A stretch of DNA of 64,000 nt from contig JAHLWZ010000858.1 in the NCBI GenBank assembly GCA_020536535.1, positions 1 through 64,000 on the forward strand, given 5' to 3'. A program made the position numbers and the translations under genes. The notes under the pieces were generated by a model. It made no database searches. It was given only the letters and a program-made list of their open reading frames with translations, and was not told the DNA's origin. Below, one piece after another: positions 56,001 through 64,000 of the stretch. Within the stretch, counting starts at the first letter, position 1. Each line of letters starts with the position of its first letter. Source of the stretch: Pelomyxa schiedti. Taxonomy: Eukaryota; Evosea; Pelobiontida; Pelomyxidae.

Positions 56001-59000
56001 CAGCTTCAAGGTATTCCTCAGCAAATTCCAGGCACTTTGCTTGTCCTTGTTGATCACCATCTAACTGGCAACTCTGTGAAGCCAAGAGAAACTTTTCTTT
56101 GCGCACTGTTGCATTTCCACTTGACTTGCCCTCCTTTACCAGCTTCATAGAAATAGCTTTCTCTTCGCCACAAACGTCCCCAGCAAAATGAAAGCAGGAA
56201 GCAGCTTCAGCGTACATCCCCTTCATCATCATTTGGAACCCAGTGCACTTCCATACCTCTGGTGAAGTGTGGGACTCACGAGTTAGTTCATACATTTGGT
56301 CTGGAGTCAGGGTATCCTGCAAGGAAATGACCCCTTTTTGTGCCAAGTAATCTGTAAATTTACGTTGCTCTCCAAGAAAATCGTCCACTATGACTAGTAG
56401 CTTCCGTGTTCTTGTAACTGCAGTGTACAAATGCTTAAGTTCTGAACAGAGGATGAGGAGTTGATCCTCCAGAATTGTGGGTTTTTCTTCCTTTTTCAGA
56501 AGGTTTACAAAGGCTCCCCACTGGTGTAGTGCAATTGAGTCGTGCCAAAAATTCACAAGTAGCACGTGATTGAACTCTAACCCTTTTGCCTCCTGTATTG
56601 TCATCACTAGGCCTGATTCCATTTGCTCCAATATTTTCTTTTTGGCTTCTTGGTTACGCACCAGCATAACTTGTCCAGCACCAAAGGATATGTGAGGAAC
56701 TTTACGGTCAAACCGAAATAGCTGGGACAAAGTTCCAGAGGCTATTCCACCTTGCAAAAATATTGGTTTAGGGTTTCCAGAGCCCGGTGCACTTTCAGGG
56801 GGCAGCTTATCCATGGAATGTGGAAAAAATTGTATGATTGTCTCAGTGATTACATTGGCCAAATTGCATATTCCAGCATGAGTCCGGTAATTTCGGGTCA
56901 GAAACAACAACTGTGGTACCTCCCGGGGGTTCTTGCCAACTAGAATCTCATAGAATATATCTTTGGCCTAGGAGGTACCACTAAGCACACGAGGAAGGTT
57001 TTAAAGACATACAGTTTCAAAACGGAAATTAACGCCTTGATTTATAATCTGGGCTGTGTCTCCAACCAAAGCATATCCACTGGGCTGTGGACAAATGAAT
57101 TTAAGCAGTGCGAGTTGGGCCATGTTACAGTCTTGGACTTCGTCAACATAGACAAAGTCCAAAGGTAGGAGGTCAGTTGGATTCAGTTGCAGTTGATGAT
57201 AAACGTGTAAGGTGAAGTCAGCCATATCCCAACCATTTTGCAGTCGCTTTTCCTTTTCATATTTTAGGAATAATTCATAAACTTTTCTCGGGTCTTTGAT
57301 TATGGCAGTTCTTCTTGTGCAAATTTCACAGTATTGCTCTAGTGTCAGACACTTTTTTGTGGGTAAAATAGCTAGAACATTTCCCTTGATAGTACTTTGA
57401 ATTTCGATCCACACAATAGCCTGAAAAATGGAGGTTAGAACGACCGCCATGAAACTTAATAAGTACCGAATCAAGGCCTGCAGTAAGATTCTGGTCAAGG
57501 TGTACCCAGTATTCCTGTGAAAATCGAGTGAAGTCTACTTCTTGTAGTTCAAATTTTCTTGTGCTAGCAGTTTTGGCTGCCATGTACACTTGAGGGGGAC
57601 ATGGTGTCAGATCAGTAGATTCTGTTTTAAGCAGCGCAACAACGGACTGGTCTGCAACGTAGTTCGGCATAGTTTCGGCTTGTTTCTTGTTTGGCTGTAG
57701 AAGCTCCAAAAGTGGGGCTCCAATTTCATCGTGCCATAAACGTGTATCTTTGTCAAGAGAGGAACGGAAGGGCCTCTGCAAAGCAGCATCTATCATGGTA
57801 AGAAGTTTTCTGTGAGTGATGAAGAGCGGGAAATGGGAATCTCTTAATTCTTGGATAGATTCAGGAAGTGTGGAAAGAGATATTCCTTTCTCAAGCTCTT
57901 CAAATGAGATGTCCTGGATGACGGCATATTGGTGCATAGTTTTCGTTGTGCCATGTTTAGATAAGAGAGATTGAAGCTCGTTTTGAGCAAGAGCACAGAG
58001 CGAGGGTGAAACTGAAACAAAAATTTGTCTGGGGTGCATTGCTGGTGATTGTAGTTCACGCAGGAGCATTCTGTACAGAAGAACTGTTGTTTTACCAGTA
58101 CCTGAGCGACCACACACCACAATTGGACCATCGCGTGAAACGAGTTCGCGCTCCTTTACACTGAGGGACATCGGCAAGGTATGAAAAGTACCCTCCAGAA
58201 CGGAGGCAATAAACTGTGGATCCACTTTGAAGTACTTACTGCAGAAAACGTCTCTTAGGGTGGAGTCCATATCTTTTAGTGGTGCATCAAGCCGTAAAGG
58301 ATGCTTTCGATACTCATTTTGCTCCAAGGTAATTTGGTTTGCATCCCAGCACTGAGGGAACATATTCAATTTCTGAGATCCTTCAGAAGGCACTTGGTAA
58401 GGAGGAGTTTTCCGTAGTTTCAGACGTAGGCCTGATCTTCTTCCGTCATCTAATATCGTCGCTTGGAGACTGACAATAGCCTTTTCCACAGAATCTTGGC
58501 TTACAAGTCCAAAAACAGATATTATTTGCCACGCACCGTCCGACTCACTGACCTCAATATCAATACACCATATGAGTACCTTCCCACATGTATGTGATAG
58601 GTGAATAATGGAGTTCAGCTGCAGAGGTCGGATACTGCTGGGAAGGGTCACTGGGTGTTTTGGCCACCTCCCCTGACATAGTTGCACAAGATGTAAGCCA
58701 ACTATTGTTCTTTGTACTGCATCAAGTTTTCTTAAGTCTTGATAGAACTGATCACGAGCATGCATTCTAATAGGATGTAAGCAAGAGGGGGAATGAGGTT
58801 ACAGACTTACAGCCAAGGGCCTCCAAAGTTCTTTAGGTCAGCTGGAGACAGATACCCTAAAGCAACACGAAGTTGCATAGGAATAGGAAAACTTCTGACA
58901 TCGATATAGGCATCATGGTTTCTTGCAAACACAATATATTCATTCCAAATAGGGTGCTGCCGGAGAGAGCAGGCATTTCCTACAACCCATAAAGCAAGCC

Positions 59001-61314
59001 TTGCCCGAGTTAGTACAACATTCAGTCTTCTCCAGTCTTTCAGGAAGCCCATATAATCACAGACATTGCTCCGAACAGTACTGACGATAACAATATCTTT
59101 CTCCCGTCCTTTATAGCCATCAAATGTGGTGACTTCGATGTGGTGGCCCACTCCATGGAGCAACTGTTTCAAGGCTCCACACTGTTCAGAGTAAGGGGTG
59201 ATTACTGCCAGGCTCACTTGTTCCTTTGTATGCTGCTTGAAAAATAGTTTTGCGAGGTACTTGATGAAGTGAGACTCGTAACTATTTGAGAATGATTGAC
59301 TGGTCGAATTGTAACTTTCGGCTCCATCCACATGGAAGAATTTTAGTGGCCCAAACATCGTGTCACTGTGCCAGGGTCTACTTCTCTCTGACTGACAGTT
59401 AGGAGCATCCTCAATTTTGTTTTGATAGAATTGTCTGCGCTTTGATTAATAAATAAAAAAATAAAGTGTTACGCACTCAGAGACAAAGGCACTGATTAAA
59501 GGATGCATTCTGTACTGGATACTGAGTGAATGGTAATGATGACCTGCGTCCACCATTCTTTCTATCATAGACCGACCATAATTCACTCCTCTGCATAACG
59601 GAAGGGGATTTTGTTTAGGAAAAAATGTAACATGTTTGCTTACTTCGCCAATTCACTCCCGATAGGCGTTGGTAACTGGTTCCAATCACCCAGAAGAATT
59701 AATCGCCTGGCACCAAAACGTAGTATGGGGAGCATGATTTCCGGTTCCAAACTTTGATCACACTCATCAATAATTATAGTGCCAAAAGTACGAGAGGCGA
59801 GCTTGTCCAAGGAATCCGTACTATTCAGGGGGCTCAGAATGAGTTGTGAACTCAATAGCTCCTCTCTGATTTCAAGCATTATATTTTTTGATTGAATGTC
59901 TTGCAACTGGAGTGAACATTCACGTAGAACCTCGGAAGCAGTGTTTTTGTCACCTGTCAAGCTTCCCCTAACAAACTGCAATTTTTGCATCTGTGTTAAC
60001 CAATTGTAAAGTGTCCCCTTGAAGTGCCTCTTGAATTTGATGTAAGTTTTTTCACATCCCTTTAAAATTGAAGAGGCACTAATAAGGTGTGGATGCACAG
60101 AATCTATGGGAGCTTTGATCTTCAACAAAAAAAGGAGATCTGCACATGCCAAGCACAGGTTTTTGAAGAAACCACATAAAACTCTGATGACGTTCCCAAG
60201 TAAAACAGTTCCTACAACACTGTCCAGGTCTTTCCCTTCTTCATAGTCAACCAGTACCATAGAAATATCATCACCAATAATAGGACTACAGTTGTTCAGT
60301 ATGTTAACTGCGATGTCCTCTAAAGCAATGCAAGATGGAGAGCACAGAACAACTCTTTCATTCCGTGAAAGGAGCACTGAAAGTAATCCAAAAATGAGTG
60401 TTGTCTTGCCAGCTCCTGGGGAACCTGAGAGCTGTTAGACCACTCAAATTTGCCAAGAATACCATGAATAATGGCAACAGGGTCACTACTTGTGGCATAG
60501 TTGATTGCCTTTATTTGAGACAGACTGAATTTGGAGATCAAATAGCCGGAAAGTGCACTGTCTAACATGCGTTCGTTTGGGTTACTACCAACAACATTCT
60601 TGTACAATGAGGGTCGGAGAATGTGGGCAAGAATTGGGTCTTCAAGTGCAGTAAAGTCATGGGAATACATAGCCAACAGTACTTCAAATATCCCCCTAAA
60701 ACGTGAAAGACTTGCTACTCGTGCTACCTGCCACATCTGAGGAAATGTCCCACAATCTTGGGCTGGTGAGCTTCAGGGTAAAAAGAAAAGATTCACACCA
60801 AGGAAAGCACGCATGTCGGGTGCCGCAAACATAATTTCGTAGTGTTCTATTTGATCTCTCTTCTCCATATTGACTGGGATGCGCTCAACGATGCCACACA
60901 ATCTTAGACTTGGGCGATTCGAATTGCCAATGAGAACAAAGTCAGATAGATGTAAATCACAATTCCCCTCCAAAGTCAAAATATGAAAAGGGCTAGATCC
61001 TTGCACACCCATCACTTTTACACTACACCATTTTTGGGGATGCTTTACAGCATTGCTCTGGAGAGAACCAAGTTAAAATAAGGAGAACAAGGATTGTGAC
61101 ACACAAGGACAGTTCGATATTCTTCAGCAAAAGGCCAAAACCACTGAGAGGAATATATTTCAACACTGGGGAACTCAAGGGCTAGAGGCACAATTTTGTT
61201 GAGGAACTGTTTGCTGTTTTGTTACATTAGGGTATCACCAGAATTGAGTTATGTACGTGTCCTCTAGATTCAGAGACAGCATCCAATGCAATGAGGAGCA
61301 TTGAGGGGGAACAT
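53080..61314 (-). CDS. Double SF1 helicase: UPF1/SEN1-like half fused to UvrD/TRANK1-like half
   Basis: A very long spliced gene. The start is uncertain, near 61314; the N-terminal exon has PLALEFPSVEIYSSQWF. Half 1 (60740-58800) is UPF1-like: Walker A GSPGAGKTTLIF, Walker B IIIDECDQSLEPE, LLGDWNQLPTP, VTTFDGYKGREKDIVIVS and RLNVVLTRARLALWVVG. Half 2 (58765-56400) is UvrD-like: VVCGRSGTGKTTVLLYR, FVYVDEVQDCNMAQLALL, LVGDTAQIIN, LTRNYRTHAGICNLA, MTIQEAKGLEFNHVLL and LYTAVTRTRKLLVIV. A long helical, TPR-like C-terminal region follows to 53320. A final 45-nt intron joins VRKLE to EKNEGSIEQAQIIDDQ, and the stop is at 53080; the frame end at 53320 is intronic. Both halves keep their ATPase motifs. 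Proteins with this pair are known in plants and fungi. Role in RNA or DNA metabolism is inferred. Confidence 0.85.
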
Positions 61315-61372
61315 AACAGGCAAAGTTCGAGTGACAAACACGTATAGAAGCAGAATCCTTCAGCTATTGAGA

Positions 61373-62504
61373 TTACGTCACTGTTCTGCAGAACACAGGT
61401 ACCAAATGGGTAGGTTGAAGAAGTGAGTCGATAAATCTCTCAGTAACTGGCACTACAATGGCTGGAGCGTGGGGGATATCTGCTAGCTTGTAGCAATACC
61501 TGTAAGTGTGCTCTTTTGAGAGAAGCTAATACAGTTCGGGAGACACACAGTCGGCGGTTGTCTAAGCTGTACCACTGACCCTTGAATTCAGTTACCCGAA
61601 TAGGGGGGACTTTGTAGATATAAGATGGGTTACATCTAGATTTAAAAAGAGATAAATAGGTGGAGGCTGTAAAACGAGTAGACGACCTGAGAGTACAAAT
61701 CAAGGACTCCAAAGACGACTTATCATTGAAAGTGCTGAAGATGGATGAACGTGTAAAAGCTATCCTAGACACAACTGCGCGGAGTGTGGGAACCGCAGTG
61801 GGCCACGTAGTCACAGGGAGCCTATTTTTTCACACAGTTATTTCTGCTTGTATTTCGAGGGGGAAAAAAGGGGGAAAAAAAAAAAAAAAGCAAACTCAGG
61901 ACAAGGAGGGTCTTCAGCAGGTCTAGCAGTGACATATTCCGGGCGAGATGGAGCGTCGAGAGGAATGGCTGCAGCTGGCTGCCGTGGCGGGAGCTCCATG
62001 GCGGGATTTCCATCCGCTGGCAGTAATCGAGGTGCACGCCCAGCTCCCGCTCGTCGTTGCCCACCGCCGCCGCCGCCGTCGCCGCCGCCGCAGCCCCTCG
62101 TACTGTGCGGGGCCGAGGGGGGCTTGACCGTGAGCACATAGTATTCGCCAGGCGGAGGCGGCCGCGGCGCCCCAGCACCGGCTCCCCCCTCCTTGCGCAA
62201 AGTGCTCCCTCGGTGGTGTGTGGCCGCCCTGGTGGCAGTGGCAGTTAGTTACAGTTGTAGTAGAGGTACTGCGGCCCGGCATGCCGGGAGACGCAGTAGG
62301 GCGCACGGCGCTTTGTGGCTGCGCAGCGGGGAGGACATGAGTTTGAGGTGCGGTAGTAGTAGCAGGGGCTGATGGCAAGGGCGGCGCGGTTCCGCGCGGT
62401 GGCGCTGTTGGTGCAGGCGCAGAATGGGGGGTGGGATTGAGGCCAGAAGAAACTAAGTTGGGAGGGTCGGGTTCGCACGTGAGCTTGCGATTGAGAGAAC
62501 CCAT
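61373..62504 (-). CDS. 'DNRRL'-motif protein with disordered N-terminus
   Basis: The ATG at 62504 reads MGSLNRKLTCEPDPPNLVSS, then a GC-rich Pro/Ala/Thr region (62450-62250). A middle exon seems to include NDERELGVHLDYCQRMEIPP and LARNMSLLDLLKTL. The C-terminal domain is clear once introns 61636-61686 and 61500-61548 are removed: RIAFTRSSIFSTFNDKSSLE, PPIRVTEFKGQWYSLDNRRL, YCYKLADIPHAPAIVVPVTE, ending VFCRTVT-stop at 61373. This compact DNRRL/VPV domain, also found in other eukaryotes and distantly like ParB-type folds, has no function I can assign. Splicing between 62250 and 61840 is unresolved. A plus-strand open frame over 61660-61926 is its shadow. Confidence 0.65.
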
Positions 62505-62536
62505 GGTGTGGAGTGCAGTAATTTGTTTCAGTGTGG
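62505..62536. promoter_or_regulatory. 32-bp gap between two divergent start codons
   Basis: Only 32 nt separate the ATG of the DNRRL gene (minus) from the ATG of the two-TM gene (plus). Transcription start sites must therefore lie close to, or inside, each other's coding sequence, unless one ATG is misassigned. Confidence 0.5.
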
Positions 62537-63112
62537 ATGAGTCATGTCTCGGTTTTGCCAGATGAACCCGAAAAACAAATGATCACCTCATTTTTCTCTG
62601 AAACACCGTTTCTTTGGATCATTGGGATGCGGGAACAGCCAGGATCTCGGCCCCTGTTGTTGTGGGCAATGCCAATTATTGTCATTGCATGTGGGATGGT
62701 GTGCTTGGTGCTTGCTGTCGGTACATTCTTTCTTTTTTTCGTTTCTTGTGCATATGCACGTCCCACAAGTGGGGTTTGTGATTTTTTTTTTTTTTTTTTT
62801 GATTTATTCAAAGTTGGTTAGTGAAGCACAAGGGCTACCTTCGTGACTTTTTGTCGACTGAAGGAGTCATTGTTTCTATTCTGATGGCTGAATTTATGGT
62901 GGCCGTTCTGGCCCTCGTTGTGTTCCTACATTACCGTTCGAGGTATTTCACGAATCCTATCTTTTTTATTTCCTACTTCCCATTATCCTAAACTACACCG
63001 AATATCCACTAACATAACATATTCCGCCACACAAAGCACCAGAAGCAAGCAGCCACAGCCTCCTATTTCTGCCAAGCCTGTCAAGAAGACCAAGCCCTCC
63101 CACGCTGAATGA
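62537..63112 (+). CDS. Small two-TM membrane protein
   Basis: Three exons with introns 62721-62821 and 62943-63042, fixed by frame. The start is MSHVSVLPDEPEKQM at 62537. TM1 is LLLWAMPIIVIACGMVCLVL. A polar loop KHKGYLRDFLSTEG leads to TM2 IVSILMAEFMVAVLALVVFL. The tail RSRSKQPQPPISAKPVKKTK is basic and ends PSHAE-stop. About 125 residues, with no cleavable signal peptide evident. The two-helix layout and the YxRD-containing loop weakly recall OST5/TMEM258, the small oligosaccharyltransferase subunit; this is only a suggestion, and the length is greater than usual. The gene is certain enough from the splice agreement; the function is not. Confidence 0.7.
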
Positions 63113-63250
63113 AACCGCAACAAATTACTTATACAAGTACTACACGGCAATTTGTGGATCCCAAATTTTTTGACCCACCTCTAAACAAACAGGGTTTGTT
63201 CCCATACCACAAAAGCAAATATTTACAGAATCACAAAACTTTTTTTTTTT

Positions 63251-64000
63251 TTACACGCTGGAGTAAGACGAAACGAGAGGTGTGTATTCACATATTGCTT
63301 GTATTGTAAATCTGTTAGTGAGGCATAAATAGGAATCACAAGTGCCTGTTGTAATGGCGTTGAACCAGGAATCTCTGTCAGGCAATGTAGAAAAAATCAG
63401 TGTTGCTTGCCACAGTGGCGTTATGGATTGATCTCTGTGGAGTGCATAAATTACAAGATTCAAATGGGTGAAGTACTTGGAATAGTAGCCTTCAAGCCAT
63501 ATGCAGTGCTTGTCCAGAGGTATGCCGTTACTTTCTTTTGTGGTATCAGCCACTGTAAGTACGGCAAGACAGTTCAGAGGGGTCAATGACTTCATAACAA
63601 GTTTGGAACTCCAAACAGATCCTTGTGCACGCAATAGAACGTCATTGAAGAGAAGGTACTGCACCTCCTAAAAAAAAAACCCATTACGAAGATTGGACGA
63701 AAAGAAACGCATACCTGGGTATTTCCAGCAATCATTCCATAAAGAATTCCACAAGGTACATGCTCAGTAAGGGTGCCGTACCTAGCATTCGCTTATTCCC
63801 CGTCTCGTGTAAAGTTAACCTCACTTGGTCAATCGTCGGGACGGAATAACTAAGTCTATTGGGGCTCCATTCTGTGCGGCGGGAAGGAAACTTAGAGAAT
63901 GAGACGAGGAATATATGAACACAACTTACCTCATCTGTTACATCAGCATGCAGCTTCCATAATGTCAACTGATTATCCTAATTACCAGCAAAATAAGACA
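63251..64000 (-). CDS. 3' part of a PH-domain protein gene
   Basis: The gene enters from beyond the right edge. Exons near 63960-63730 read LWKLHADVTDE and YGTLTEHVPCGILYGMIAGN. After a GT-AG intron comes EVQYLLFNDVLLRAQGSVWS, SLTPLNCLAVLTVADTTK, a further exon with FTHLNLVIYALHRD, and DRDSWFNAITT. FLFNDxLL and the closing DRDSWFNAI, with its invariant Trp, are PH-domain hallmarks of the kind found in RhoGEFs. The stop is at 63251. PH domains bind phosphoinositides or proteins. Whether a DH or other domain lies upstream cannot be seen here. Confidence 0.65.

Noticed and set aside
61660-61926. Plus-strand open frame of 88 codons with coding-like helices
   Set aside because: The minus strand over the same bases gives the conserved DNRRL-domain exon with splice agreement on both sides; the plus frame is its shadow.
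1-64000. Transposons, CRISPR arrays, rRNA, tRNA or viral genes
   Set aside because: None recognised on either strand. Repeats found are coding trinucleotide tracts and gene duplicates.

Overview
This window is nuclear DNA of an intron-dense protist. Nearly every gene is cut by short GT-AG introns; those I could place by reading frame run from about 39 to 100 nt, plus one of about 216 nt. The gene set points to Amoebozoa, most likely a free-living amoeba. It includes an SH2-tailed tyrosine-kinase-like protein of the Dictyostelium SHK type, a MYRF/MrfA-type membrane-tethered transcription factor, a Vps15, an acyloxyacyl hydrolase, copine-like C2 proteins and a double-helicase protein. I cannot name genus or species. 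There is no operon structure, and I saw no tRNA, rRNA, CRISPR array or transposon. Functions below come from motif reading only; no database search was run.

Layout. 1-8420 (+): a multidomain kinase (MSP-like N-terminus, pseudokinase, right-handed beta-helix, second intact kinase), then a kelch/F-box/Ras-like GTPase fusion ending in a CaaX box. 8472-13255 (-): acyloxyacyl hydrolase-like lipase and a MYRF-like factor. 13544-20419 (+): cytidine deaminase and Vps15. 20792-21559 (-): small CBM48-type glycogen-binding protein. 21724-24537: two paralogous multi-pass membrane proteins, head to head. 24621-28841 (-): an unknown 392-residue protein and a large type I membrane protein with repeated extracellular domains. 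29093-31440: probable Mediator subunit 8 (+) and a Cys-rich, probably GPI-anchored protein (-). 31877-35450: SHK kinase (+) and an RRM protein (-). 35693-38634 (+): two tandem Sel1/TPR-like paralogs sharing a perfectly identical 260-bp tract. 38791-42213: a disordered nuclear-type protein (+) and a ZIP metal transporter (-). 42701-48667 (+): a four-C2 copine-like protein and a small two-exon gene. 48711-61314 (-): a large Q-rich protein and the double SF1 helicase. 61373-64000: a 'DNRRL'-motif protein (-), a two-TM protein (+), and the 3' part of a PH-domain gene (-).

Working relationships are limited: signalling proteins (two TKL kinases, Ras fusion, Vps15, PH protein, C2 protein) and surface or secreted proteins (AOAH, repeat type I protein, Cys-rich GPI protein, paired TM proteins) dominate. 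Points most worth a second look are the pseudokinase/beta-helix/kinase architecture, a well-formed U12-type AT-AC intron inside it (1538-1596), the kelch/F-box/Ras fusion with an atypical switch II, and the converted tract in the tandem paralogs. Multi-exon gene boundaries are my reading-frame models; most starts and some splice sites are unverified.
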